The notes beneath the pieces are model-generated. The model worked only from the letters and a program-made list of their open reading frames with translations, had not been told where the DNA came from and did not search any database. Positions 48,282 through 61,350 of a stretch of DNA of 64,000 nt are shown piece by piece. Both the position numbers and the translations under genes were made by a program. Positions within the stretch are counted from its first letter, which is position 1, and every line of letters begins with the position of its first letter. Source of the DNA: Tetragonia tetragonoides (taxonomy: Eukaryota > Streptophyta > Magnoliopsida > Caryophyllales > Aizoaceae); NCBI GenBank assembly GCA_038025085.1, contig CM076144.1, positions 43,063,001-43,127,000 of the forward strand, written 5' to 3'.

Positions 48282-48808
48282 GCTATTTTGAGCTACGCAA
48301 GTGTTCCCCCACAAGTATAAATGTGTTTGTACTTGTATCATTAGCCTTTATTTGTAAATTTATTGGCGAAAATCACGGGCAAAGTCATTCAATTTGTACA
48401 GCAATTTGTCTTTATTACTGTAGGGTGTTGGAGGTCTTTATACAGAACACCCTCCTGATCCATAAGTGGCATCCTTGAATGTTGTAGACTTGTGGTACAG
48501 CCGTACAGGTGACAATTAAATCGGGTTCCAATGAATTCATAGTTATGGAATTCAATTTACCATTCTGTATTGGTTTTGGCTTAAGTGCTGTTGTATATCG
48601 TATTTATGTAGTAGATCATACAATAAAAGGCTGTGCTTTTTTCACAGGAAATCACAAAAAAAACTTACAGCGTGTTTTCTGACAGACGAGCACACCCATT
48701 TTACCCAAATTATTGGTTGCTCCTAAGTCCTAGGTGTATGTAGATGGGTATATCACAAAAAAAGGTGTGTATATTACATGCGCCCCTTCTGGTGTACTCA
48801 GTTGGGTA
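48282..48808. other. CAT-B 3' UTR and flank
   Basis: The sequence matches the CAT-A 3' flank at 31,915-32,330 (for example ATGTGTTTGTACTTGTATCA and a stretch ending in the paired GAACACCCTCCT). No further gene is seen. Confidence 0.6.
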
Positions 48809-49100
48809 CTAAGGATCAGGGCCGTCTCAATCATTTCGGGGGCCCTGTGCAGGAATTAAAAAGGAGGCCCTATGAATGAGAAAACATGCATTAATTTTTT
48901 CCCATAAACTAAATTAATATTGATTGCCAAAAAGAAAATCAGTACAAAAAGATAAAAAGGAATATTTTTTGGGCATATTATATTCACAGTATGTATCAAA
49001 GATGGGAAAGAAGACAGTAACTAAATTCTTGAACTTCTCATTTAGACATTAACATTTTTAAATTTTAGTTTGATTAACATTAATTGAAAGTTCCAATTAA

Positions 49101-49687
<587 letters not shown>

Positions 49688-49862
49688 TAAATTGCACTGT
49701 TGGATTTCTTAAAGAATGGAGAGAGAGTCAGGTGCACCGTTTGTTGTGATTTTTCCACAAAATAAAAGCTTTTTTTTTTACTGACACTTTGGGGCCCCTA
49801 ATAAATGGGGTTATGTGCCATTGCCCCACATGCTCTCCCTAATAGACGGCCCTACTAAGGAT

Positions 49863-51113
49863 CTTCTATTTACTTTTTGTGTAATCTCATGTCCTAATTC
49901 TTTTATATATTTGATACATTAAATTAAATTTTATTTTATTATTAAATTGGGATATATGACAAAATCACGGACGTTCAGGATGTAGTTGGGATAGAACATG
50001 GTGCACAAAATGGAACAAAGTATTCAGATTTCTATCTGGATACACATAGAAGCACCCAAAAATTAGAGACACATATAAATTGTAATAAATGTATATGTAA
50101 GTCGCCTTTAGGACGGTGTGAGATTGTCTCACTAGTTCTTTTTTCATGTTTTGAGTGTAGATTATACTTTTCACAAAATGATCAATGTTAGAAATAATTA
50201 CTTTGGGTAAGTATAGTTCATTTTATCATACTAATCTTCATTTGTATAGTTAGGTTTGCAATTGTTTCCAAACAAATTTTTAAATAGAGTAGAGTATACG
50301 ATAAGCAAAACATGTTTCCCCTTTTGCTTTAAGTGACTTCTTTTAAATGAAATGTAATATGAACGATAAATACAAGCCGAACCATTTTGTAGTACAATAT
50401 TTGAAATCGTTTATACTTATTAGTGATTGTCGATTGAGCATAATTGTGATATTTGGAAAAACACGATAGTCGAGAATTTAAATGGAGTATTGAAACAACA
50501 TGAAACCTATTATAATTTTTTGGGTGCAAAAAATATTTTAATTAAATAACTACTTTATCTCAAAAAAAAAAATGACCTAATAAATTGCAGGACACAACAA
50601 AAGGGCAACCTCATTAAAAAGAACCTTAAGAGGATGATTAAAACACATTAGCGAAAAGGAAAATGTTTCATTAATCCATCGGGTTGGTCACCCACTAGGT
50701 TATTGTCTATATCTCTACTACTTTAATTGCCTCTTTTTAAAAATAGAGGAGAGAGATTGTGAGAATAGACAAGAGACAGAGACACAATAGGTTAGTGGGT
50801 TGTCAACCCAGTCGGTGGATGTATTATTCTCCGAGCGAAAATTAGCAGAATTAATGCTACCTTTAATTTCGATAACAAAATCTGCGTATCTCCGTTTCTA
50901 TAAAAAGTGACCATCATCTTACCATTAGACGGTCTATTTATTTTTATTTTTTATTTTTTTTGTTTACTGTATAATGGGTGTATGGTTCCCCTCAAAAAAA
51001 AGAAAAAAAAAAAAAAGAAGGGGTGTATGGTGGCGTGTGAGCCCACAAATCCGATTTGCATGCATCTTTCCGGATGCACTTAATAATGTCATCAAACCAT
51101 ATATGATAATGTT
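49863..51113. other. Intergenic region between CAT-B and CAT-C
   Basis: It has no gene. The part at 50,100-50,520 aligns with the CAT-A downstream flank at 32,740-33,420 and so marks the far end of the duplicated block. The remainder is AT-rich with A- and T-runs. Confidence 0.5.
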
Positions 51114-51126
51114 GTGTTGATAATTT

Positions 51127-51595
51127 TTTTTTTTTTTTTGAAAATGGTAAGTATATTCCATTTGTCAAGGTATACCAATGTGGTACCCCATGGTCAAAAC
51201 TCCATCCGAGCTACACTGTGCAGGGCTTACCCATACACACAATACAACACAACACCTATACTTACAAGTCACAAAGCACCTCACTTGCTCTATCTTTATA
51301 TAAGCTATACACCCTAGCACAAACATTATACTTGACCTGATGAACTACCTTCTGAGTAGTCTGACAACAAGTCCTAAACACACGATTTTTCCGTTCTCGC
51401 CAAATTTCGTACATGGTGGTAATGAGAGCAGCTCTCCTGACCCTGCACTTAATACTTTTACCCCTACATTTCCTGTGGAACCATCTCAGCGCATGTCCTA
51501 GACTTAGTCCAGCTCGCTGAATCCCAAGCCAGTGCAGCACCTGCCTCCAAACTTCAGCAGCAAAGTCACACTGAAAGAACAAATGCTCACAGCTC
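51127..51595 (-). mobile_element. 5'-truncated LINE, antisense
   Basis: On the minus strand the translation contains LFFQCDFAAEVW-type and MYEIWRERKNRVF segments, the C-terminal zf-RVT region of plant LINEs. The T run at the left edge is its poly(A) tail. GTGTTGATAATTT flanks it at 51,114-51,126 and 51,596-51,608. The reading frame is open for over 100 codons, so it is fairly young. Confidence 0.85.
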
Positions 51596-51660
51596 GTGTT
51601 GATAATTTGTTAATAATGTCATCATTATAATTGGTTCTGTAGAAATAATGTCATCAAATC

Positions 51661-51874
51661 GAGATCGGATCATCTCCGATAAAATTCCTGCGGTAAACCC
51701 TCCAGTATCGCATTTTTTAAATTATAACGGTATAAATATTCATATTTGACCCATTATTGTAATTCTGATAGAACATTTTTAATATCGTTATACGAATATT
51801 TATACCGTCATAATTTAAAAAATGCTATACTGTAGGATTTACCGCAGGGATTTTACCGGAGATGATCCGATCTC
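51661..51874. mobile_element. Mutator-like MITE (214 bp) with perfect 9-bp target duplication
   Basis: GAGATCGGATCATCTCCG at the left is matched in reverse complement at the right, and the complementarity continues for about 85 bp per arm. CATCAAATC flanks it at 51,652-51,660 and 51,875-51,883. Long inverted repeats with a 9-bp duplication fit Mutator-like elements. Nearly the whole element would fold as a hairpin. Confidence 0.88.
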
Positions 51875-52708
51875 CATCAAATCATATTGATAATTTGTTA
51901 CTTTGTTTACAACAATTGTCAATGCAATTGGACTCTTTTGCATGTCTTCTTCTCTTAGCAGATGTCAAAGCCACGTCACATTATCCAGTTTTTTGGGTTC
52001 ATGCCAAAATGCCAATCTAGGAAAAAAAGTTCAAGAACACAAACACAACAAACAGAAAGAAAAAAAAAAAAAATTGACGGCTGAAAAATGAAAATCCCTT
52101 TCAGTATCAGTTCACTCAAAAATACCCTCTAAAAGGAAAAATAAAAATGAAACTCCCTTTCCCCTATCTCTCTCTGCGCAGTCAAAAAAGCTTTCCCTTC
52201 TTCCAAAAAAAAAAAAAAAAAAAAAAACTCATCTGGGTATAATGGCGGGCAAATTCATTGTATTGGATACTTATCCAAATTTTCTCCATAATTAAAAGCT
52301 TTCTTATTGATTTCTTTTTAAGGGTCCAGTTAATCCATTTAGTTTGAGAGGCAAAGGTTGTAGCTTTTTAATTGTAGTTCTTAAGAAATCACTTGTGGGT
52401 AATCAAATAGTATGGATTGTGAAATTCGGAATTCGTTTAAATGTTTGTTAAGGAGAAAATAAGTTGATTCTGTTCATGGGAATTCTTCAACAAGTGGGCA
52501 GCCACAGCTTGTAAGAGCATTAACTGTTCCTCACATCACTGCTATTGGTATGTTTTTGCAATGCTTTCTTTACAGTTAATTACATTGCTTTTTCTTTTTT
52601 ATGGGTTTTTATTTGTTGGTATTTTCAGTATGTTTTGGCAGAATATTGTGCTATGTCACCCTATGATGGTCATAGATGTTATATGAGAGTAGTGATTGTG
52701 TGTTCAGG

Positions 52709-52741
<33 letters not shown>

Positions 52742-55739
52742 TTTTTTGGGGTTATGGTTGGTTCAATTGTGGTTGGTAAGCTATCTAAATGTTGTTTATA
52801 GACTCTTTGCCTGACAGGCTGACACTTTGATAAGGATATGTGATATGGTCATGTAATTATATAAACACCACAGTTGTGGCTTAAAACATGCAAGAATTTA
52901 TGAAAATGGTTGAGTCTAACCCTTTATTACATTCCTTGTTGGATACTTATAGCGACTTCCATGCAACGTTGTAATTGGGTCTTCTTAGAATGGTATTAGC
53001 AAATATAGCACATGGTGGAACTTGTATTACCTGTGTTTAAACTCATTACAAACCTTTTTTCTTGATTATGACATTGGCTTATGTACTTGAAAGTGTCTTT
53101 TTTTTTATATTTCATTATTTTGGCTTTGGTATAGGGGTTGGATAGTTATTGGTTAGTTGTCGCCTGTTGCCGTTGGGCTTAAGTTGTTTCGGTGTAGTTG
53201 TAAATGCAGAAGTCTATTTAACTAGAAACTATTATGTATTTCCTACATGTAAATAGTTTGGTTTTCATCTTTCATGATCAGGTGTTGGAACAACCATTGG
53301 TGCTGGAGTTTATATACTGATTGGTGCACTGGCCAAAGAATATTCTGGACCAGCCCTCACCTTATCCTTTCTGTTTGCTGGCCTAGCAGCTGGTCTCTCT
53401 GCATTTTGCTATGCGGAGCTTGCCAGTCGGTGCCCTTCTGCAGGCAGTGCTTATCATTACTCGTATGTATGTGTTGGGGAAGGGTAAGTCTTTGAAAATC
53501 ATTGTTTTTTTTTATAAGATTTGAAAATATTGTTAAGATTATAGAACAGGGTTTATTCTGCTACATTAGATGTTTCTTATAAGAATGAGGGAAAAGGAAG
53601 TGTGTAGATCACAACCCACAAATGATTCAAATGCTAAAAACATTTTGCTTCATGAGTCTTTTACCCGAGTCATGTGAAATAGGCTAAACTTAGTTTTGCT
53701 CTCAGGAATTCCATATGACGCTATCACTATCATCATTTTGCAGTGTAGCCTGGTTGGTTGGCTGGTCTTTGATGCTAGAGTATACAATTGGCGGTTCGGC
53801 AATTGCCCGTGCCATATCCCCAAATCTGGTGTAGTATATATGGATGATAATTCTTTGACTACCTGAGCAATGTTTATTGATGCTTTTAGCTATCTGTGAG
53901 GCAATGTTTGGCCGAAGGAGAGATATATCGCTCCATGATCACTCTTGTTTTTGAAATTCATGGACTACAAATAGTTTTTTGGTGGTTTAGGGAAAATATT
54001 TAATTTTGTAAGTTTGCTTGATGTTGGGATTAGGTTGATTCTGGTTAGAGATAGAATGGTCGATGATGGCATGTGTAATTAGGGTGGTGTTGGGAGGGTG
54101 GTTCCGAGGAGGATTGACTTCACCTCTCTTTGGAAAAAAGTCAAAAAATTTGTCAATGGAAGTAAATTATTTTTTGCTCCTCAAGTTATTTTTACGGCTT
54201 ATCTCAAGCAATCAAGCAATAACAATGAAGGAATAAGGACTCCCTCCAATCAAAAGATGGCAATTCTCATTTGTCCTGCTGTCCTTCCTTCTTCTTTGAT
54301 TGACTAGCTCGAGACTATCAGTTTCTAGTTTGTTTTTAGTCCATGTGGACATCTGTAGGTGAATTTCAAGGAGATATAATCACAATACACATTTAGATCT
54401 GTAATTAAAAGTACTTCCCTGTAAAGGAGGAACTAAACAATTATTTTTACACATTCTCACATTCTTTACTGACCACTACAAGTTCTTCTGTGCTAATCTT
54501 ACATTTCTTGTTTTATTCAGGCTTTGCTCTTTGGCAGTGATAATGGCCTGCCTAAATTTTTGGCTCGTCAATACATTCCTGCACTTGATGTCATCATTGA
54601 TCCTTGTGCGGCAATTCTTATTGTTATTGTCACTGCACTCTTATGTCTTGGGATTAAAGAGGTATTTGCGTGATAGGTTTCACATTCTTTTCTTTCAAAA
54701 ACAGTGTTCCCCTCGCTAGTCTTCATGTTGTCCATCACCATGACTAAACCCAGTTTTACAGAGTGCATATGCAGAAGCGATTGTGACATCAGGAAATATA
54801 TGTGCCTTGGTTTTTGTCATCATTGTTGGGGGTTATCTAGGTTTCAAAACTGGATGGACTGGATATGAGCTCTCCGGAGGGTAACGATCATGATGTCTAT
54901 ATTTAGGATGTAAGTTTTATCTTATAAGTTTGTGTTAATAGGTTGTTTAACTGTTTTGTTTCATGGCTTTGAGTAGGTATTTCCCATTTGGAATAAACGG
55001 TGTGCTTGCTGGCTCTGCAACAGTTTTTTTCTCATTTATTGGTTTTGATGCTGTAGCAAGTACGGCTGAGGAGGTATGTGATTACTTTCTCGATGACTAT
55101 ATTGATGCAGAGACAATCGTTGGGGCTATCTTTAAATCACTTCCTTTTCCACTTTTACAGGTGAAGAATCCTAAACGAGATTTACCGTTGGGTATAGCCT
55201 TGTCATTGTCAATATGTTGTGCATTGTACATGCTGGTTTCTGTAGTTGTTGTTGGGCTGATACCATACTATGAACTTGACCCCGACACTCCTATTACCTC
55301 GGCATTCTCTAGTCACGGGATGCACTGGGCAGCGTAAGTTGTCTACTTTTCTATACATGTGACATACTTCTTTATGTAATGCATGGTATTTCGCGATTGA
55401 TATTTTGTTGGATTAAAGACATATTAGTATGTGCTAAGAGTTGTCTGGCTACCTCTGAAGGTATATAATCACGATTGGAGCATCAACAGCTCTTTGTGCT
55501 TCTTTGTTGGGTTCATTTCTTCCCCAGGTATATTTTTGTAATGTGTATGATCTGAGATCAGTAATCCATTCATTTTTAATTTTCTAAAACTTTTCGCCAA
55601 TGCTTATTCATGAAGCTGAATGCTTGCTCATTCAAACTGATGCTACTACAACAACAGTAGATGTCAGGATAAATATCTAGAAGCCATTCAGCTAGCCGTT
55701 TTTCCCCACAAAATATTCCTCTTTTTTTCCTCTAATGCA

Positions 55740-55895
55740 GCTGGGGCTTTTAAGGGAGTATCCTTACTGACATTCAACGTCCTTGGGGAGAGTTGTACTT
55801 ATTTTTATGTTTTTCCTTTCTTTGTGAGGACTCCTTGTCTTCCTATGCTGTAACTTTCTCTTAGTTTTAATAAATTTTTTCTTATCTAAAAAAAC
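55740..55895 (+). mobile_element. Probable LINE 3' end in CAT-C intron 8
   Basis: TAATAAATTTTTTCTTATCT followed by an A-tract resembles the LINE ends at 4,820 and, in reverse, 10,857. The preceding 120 bp are T- and GT-rich like a LINE 3' UTR. The left limit and target duplication are uncertain. Confidence 0.35.
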
Positions 55896-57763
55896 TACTA
55901 TTGTATAGTTAGTGGAAAGTTTGGTCAATATGTTGTTTCATTGTCAATGGTATGTCTGTCTGACTTGAGTTTCATACATTTTAAATTTCTGGCTGAAGCC
56001 TCGAGTGCTTATGGCGATGGCTAGAGATGGCTTGCTACCATCCTTTTTCTCTGACGTCAATCCACACACAAAAGTTCCTGTGAAGAGTACAATTGCAACT
56101 GGAGCTTGTGCTGCAGTCTTATCCTTCTTCATGGACGTTTCCCAGCTGGCAGGAATGGTATCTCACTTATAGTTTTGCATTTCAACTTGCCAAGGTTCTT
56201 TAACATGATTGAGTTTTGTATGTGTATCTCTTGGTTCTTACTCTTAGCACTCTGTCAGTCCTTCTTAAACTTAACAGTCACATCTCTTATCTAAAAGAAA
56301 CAATTTATAGTCACATCTCTAGTTTAAAATTCAAACTATAGTCAAATTGACTATGAAGGTGTATTATATTAGACCATTCACCTACCAAGGCTTGGCTTTT
56401 CTGTTTTTCTTTTCAAGAGGCTAAAATCCAGTATTAATAAAAGCATAACTCTCATTTTGTGTGAGGATGAAATATAGTGGGAGGAATGATGCTTTACTGT
56501 GCATTATGTTTCCCTCAGGGTTTCAGTGTCCCAGAACATCATCTCTCCCTTGTCCCAAAGGAAAGAAAGAAAACCGAGATATGGAAGGAGGGAGAAGATA
56601 CTCTATCCTATGAAATGGATAGAGCCCCCCACCAATTAATTTCCATTTTCGCGCCTTTGAAAGATTGATATCTTAGCTAGTTTAAGTTTAGAACTCGGAA
56701 CTCAAAGGTCTTCTTTTTGAAAGAAACGATGTTTTCTCTTTATTACTGAACATAAAGTACCAAATAGTAGTTGTTTTGGTGCAGGTCAGTGTAGGTACTC
56801 TTCTGTCATTCACCATGGTTGCCATATCGGTACTCATAGTTAGATATGTTCCACCTGATGAGGTGCCACTTCCATCATCACTTCAGGAGTCAATTTTTGG
56901 AGTTGAGAAGATTGATGGGGCAAGTCCTGAAAATCATGTGGGCACCTCCAAGGATGTGGCTCAACCACTACTTCACCGTGACATACATCCTCTGATTTTG
57001 AAACAATCAGCTGAATGCAGTAGTAAGTATCTGCATGGCAAGTTCTAGCACATGTTGTTTACAATTCTTTACGCACTAAATCCATATTGATCTGGATGAA
57101 TTTCCATTTAACACATGCTGTGTATATAAAGCCAGTCATCAGACATGATTATCCTTTTCCCCCCTTCTGATAAGTGACATGTTTATAACCAATGTGTAGT
57201 TGGTATTATATTGCCTGTTTTAGAGATGTTCTAGTGTCGTTACTCTGTTCTTGTGCATCCTTTCAGAATCTTTGTATGATGAGAAGAGGAGAAGAATTGC
57301 TGGCTGGACCGTAATGCTTACATGCGCTGGGGCATTTCTTCTCACATTTGCAGCTTCTGATATGAGTATTCCCAGGTGTGTTGTGACTTGTGAAGGTATT
57401 AAACTTTATAGCATTTCTGTGGCCACATGAAACTCTTATCGGAGGCATAAGCCATAATGACACAAAATGTTGTCGAACTTTTTCTCAAGACTGCAACAAA
57501 GATGTATGATATTTTGCAAAAAAACCGAAGGCTTCACAATTGTGATTGTGAAAACATACATTTGGGTGGGGTTCAAGGAGGGTGAAATATGATTTGTCGT
57601 ATAGTAGATTTTTGAACTGCCATTCATGTTTATCATCTCTAGTCTTAGAGTAAAGAGGGAGTTTCTCTGTATCTTTTATTTGCTTAGATGGCAGTATAAA
57701 GTGATGTATTACTTGGTGAATGTTATTCTTAGGTTCAATCTGGATTGTTAATTAAATATGGTG

Positions 57764-58041
57764 TTGGTTAAGTTGTTCCAATCTTACTCCCAAGTCCCAA
57801 ATGGTTTGGTAAGGCAAGGTCACGGGTTCGATTCCCCATCCCCCCATGCCTTGTAACTTCTGGTTTCTAGGAACTATACTTGCCCCTTGATGATGCTACG
57901 TTGACGGGGTCAATGTTTGCGTTGGTTGTTAAGTTAGTTTGATATGTTCGTTGTTGAATATGAGAGTCCGAACATGACGTAGCCGGTGGTGCCTCGGTCG
58001 CCGTTCACTTGTACCTTCCTTTTAATGAGCAAAAACTAAAT
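57764..58041 (+). mobile_element. Probable SINE in CAT-C intron 11
   Basis: GGTTTGGTAAGGCAAGG and CACGGGTTCGATTCCCC resemble tRNA-derived A and B boxes. A GC-richer tail follows (GACGTAGCCGGTGG, GCCTCGGTCGCCG). TAAATATGG occurs at both edges and may be the target duplication. Confidence 0.5.
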
Positions 58042-59633
58042 ATGGCTGCTTTTTAATGTGTTATAGGCCTATAGCTCCAGCCGTTGCTATCTACATATCA
58101 TGCTGTCACTAATCATTCATTAATCTGTTAGTGTATGTGTGCATGTATAAGTATTACCTTTACAATGTCAGAATTGAAGTCTTAAACTTGGTTATTTTGA
58201 GAAAAATAGATGTGATTTCAACCTTTTTTCAGTGTGGGTATTCATCTGGTTATCTGAAAGATTGTGGATTGAAATTTTGAACTGTAATGAGCTCCATGGA
58301 AAGCAATTTTGGATTAACTGCGCTAATGGATTGTTTTCATGAACTTGTTCCCTGCATGTATGGTGAAGCGTAAAATTAAGATTTGCTATTTATCTACTGT
58401 GGAGATTAGAGGGTTATCATGGCGTACATTCGATTTTTAACGAACAAAAAAGGCGTCAAATTAGATATTGTTGTGTCTGTCCTGTAATGCCGAATGGCAA
58501 ATGAACTCTGTGTACTGTGAATCCTGCCTTATTGTAGTCTGTCTCTCTCTACAGTATCCCTCGCTTCACAGTATGTGCTGTGGGTGCTGCTCTTCTGATA
58601 TCCAGTCTGATAGTTCTCTGCTGCATTAATCAAGATGAGGCCAGGCACAGCTTCGGTCAAACGGGAGGTACAGTTCTCTCTTCATTTAAGGAATCTTCGG
58701 TTTCCTTAGCTTTGACTAATATAATAAGCATAAGCCTATTGCGTCTAGCTCCATTGACATGCACATTAAATTACAATGAATACCGAGATTGTGAACTCTT
58801 ATGGCTGTTCTTAATTCTTCTAGGTTTCATTTGTCCATACGTCCCCGTGTTACCTGTTGCCTGCATTCTCATCAATGTATACTTACTGGTGAATCTTGGG
58901 TAAGTAGTTTTTAATTCCATTTTATTAATATTTGTACTTCCGATCTCCTCCCAGTGAGGCAGAGGAACCAGTGGATAACACACTCTTGCAATTTTTCTTA
59001 TAATAAACCCTTGTGTAATCTGAGTTAGAACTATTTGTGGAACAACTGCTTTCATATAAAGAACTGTTAAATATTACAGTACTGGTTTTGAGATATTCTC
59101 ATTTTAATTGATGAACAAGGGAAGTCATGACATTGTGTGAGGCTACAAAGGGAGTGAACATTGAAATGGTTTTGCCTCAGGATTGCTTCTTTGATTCAAA
59201 TCTTACGTATTCGCTTTTGTTTTCACAGTGCCCCAGCACTTGGATTCGTGTGCTGGTATGGCTGGCGATTGGAGTGGTTATTTATGCATTCTATGGGAGG
59301 ATCCACAGTTCATTGCGAGATGCAGTTTATGTGCCAGCAGCCCATGCGGAAGAGATCTATCGCAGCTTAAGCAGACGAGAGTTGCATAGAGAAGCAGAGA
59401 CTAGCTAATACATTATTGTAACATTTGAAGGGGAAAGGATTGTATCATTGTACTATATTATCTTCAGTATGTCATCCTTGTAAACTATTCCAATTTTACT
59501 ACAAGCAATGGCTTAAATTATTCCATCTCCAAATTGGTTTTCCCATTCCATCTACAGAAATTAAATGGCAAGAATATTTAGTTTTTTTGAAATTTATATG
59601 GCCAAGTGACATTTGCTTAATTAATCGTCCTTG

Positions 59634-59845
59634 AAATGCATGTTTATATGCTTGGGAGTACATACTCCTGAGATTGTGATAGAATTGTTGAATCGGATCT
59701 ACAAATTCTTACCTAAGCTCAGGAGTATGTACTCCTCTTATTGTTTTTTTGGACTTTATGCTTACTTGGACCCAGAAATGCATGTTTATATGCTTGGGAG
59801 TACATACTCTTGAGATTGTGATAGAATTGTTGAATCGGACTAGGG
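59634..59845. repeat. Direct 66-bp repeat with internal palindromes
   Basis: A stretch beginning GAAATGCATGTTTATATGCT and ending TTGTTGAATCGGA occurs at about 59,634-59,699 and 59,778-59,843, nearly identical. Between the copies CTCAGGAGTATGTACTCC is the reverse complement of GGAGTACATACTCCTGAG in the first copy. This lies in the CAT-C 3' flank and codes for nothing recognisable. Confidence 0.75.
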
Positions 59846-60234
59846 TTGCTTCCTTATACCATCATTCCGTCGGTTCACTGAGCTATGCACATTCTCAAAT
59901 CTTAGTAGAGACAATTGTGGTTAAGGTGACACTTCGAAAATAGAGGGTTGGATTATGGAGCAAGATCCATTAAACTGTCAAGTACTCAACATGTTAGTAG
60001 CAAAATTATAGTTAAAAAGCACATGTTCTCGTGATCGCTGGAAGTTTAGACTTCTCAGAAACATCCATATATGAAGTTGATATCTTTGTATACTTAGAAC
60101 CACTAGTGAAGACACATGTTGTTTAAAATCCAACATATTAACACCAAAACAAAAAACAACCACCGATATCAAGAAAACTCATGTAGTTATCGTTTAAACC
60201 GTTCAACGTGCTAAAACCGGAAGTTAACAATTTT

Positions 60235-60500
60235 TTTTTCTCCTTTTTTTTAAGATAAATATTTTTTTCTATTTATTAAATCCGAAAGAATGTTATTACA
60301 AGTCTATAATATGATAGGACAATGCATCATTCCAAAGAGAGACTATTCACATATCCCCCATTAACATTAAACATCAATTGGACACGCGCTCTCAAAAGTC
60401 CAGAAGCTAATGATCTAATCTCTAGACATCTAAGTTTATTACTGATCCTAATGTAAACCGGGTCTAGCACTTTCTACTTCACCGAAAGATATAATCTACT
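60235..60500 (-). mobile_element. Possible antisense retroposon 3' end
   Basis: A T run followed by AAGATAAATATTTTTTTC mirrors the antisense LINE end at 10,857. Right limit unknown; no protein similarity seen. Confidence 0.3.
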
Positions 60501-60659
60501 ACTCCATATTACCCATAAATTATTTTGATATTGTTCTTTATTTTCATTTTCATTTTCATTTTCCTTTTTATTTCATTTCACTTTAACTTTTTTTGTAATT
60601 TTAATATAATTATTGACCAATTTGGCTTTCCCTCTAGGATAGGAAGCCTCTTTTTTTGT

Positions 60660-60965
60660 ACTCAAAAAGAAATTTATTTTGCTAGAGAAGTCCAGGCCTC
60701 TAGGGCTCTTGCATTAAGCAGCAGTTCAAGTGTTCAGTACGACAACGCCCCAAAAGTGTCGCTTAATGTAGGGAAAGCGTTGGCAAAGACTTTGGCCAAT
60801 AATTTTTCTACCGCTGAGTTTGATAGGCATTGGCATAGGTCTAAGCCAACACTTTTTCAGGCTGTGCCAACACTTTCTAAAAGTGTCGCAAGAAAATAGC
60901 AAAGCCAACACTTTTACCAAAAATTTAAGCCACAATGTCACATAGTTTATCAACTCATCATCCAA
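60660..60965. mobile_element. CACTA-like subterminal repeat patch
   Basis: CCAACACTTTT, CCAACACTTTCTAAAAGTGTCGC and AAAGTGTCGC-type words occur several times in both orientations within 250 bp, a pattern typical of the subterminal regions of plant CACTA transposons. The terminal CACTA itself and the partner end were not found. Confidence 0.35.
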
Positions 60966-61350
60966 GTGTCACTCATTAATGCATCTTCATTAGTTGATTT
61001 TATTACATATTTATTAGCATTTTTTTATCACAAAAATAAAATAACTTTAGTTACGTAAGTCAAAAAGTTATAAATCTTACTTCAATTGATTGGATTTGAA
61101 ATAAGCTTCAAATGAGATTTATATGTCTTATAAAAGTTGGGTCATTTCTATGCAGTGATGACTTGTAGGATGTCATATAAGAGGAAATGTTCGTGTGAAG
61201 ATAACACGTATATGACACATGTGCGCAAATTGGTTAAAAAACAATAAACGAAACTTCTAACAATACCTTAATAATTGTTTGATGTCATATGTTTATAACT
61301 TGACCTTTAATCTGTTATAGCATAAATGAAATTTATTTAAGTGGTACGTT

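Larger units (their letters stand above)
52412..59408 (+). pseudogene. CAT: CAT-C: cationic amino acid transporter with a stop codon in exon 1
   Basis: Fourteen exons: 52,412-52,547; 53,282-53,483; 53,744-53,828; 54,521-54,661; 54,762-54,880; 54,977-55,073; 55,161-55,333; 55,461-55,527; 55,999-56,157; 56,785-57,022; 57,267-57,375; 58,555-58,667; 58,824-58,899; 59,237-59,408. Total 629 codons with final TAA, in frame throughout except TAA at codon 17 (52,460-52,462). There the family motif RRKQVDS reads RRK-stop-VDS, one C-to-T change from CAA. Exons 2-14 are fully open and well conserved (GVGTTIGAGVYILIGALAKEY, RVLMAMARDGLLPSFFSDV), more like Arabidopsis CAT2 than CAT-A is. The next in-frame ATG is in exon 3, after the first helices. 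Either the gene is newly inactivated or it starts from an unseen alternative first exon. Exon 14 uses an acceptor 8 bp downstream of the ancestral one. Confidence 0.85.

Noticed and set aside
52241..52294. ATG with an 18-codon open frame upstream of CAT-C as an alternative start
   Set aside because: It ends at a stop, shows no similarity to CAT N-termini, and no plausible splice site joins it in frame to exon 2.
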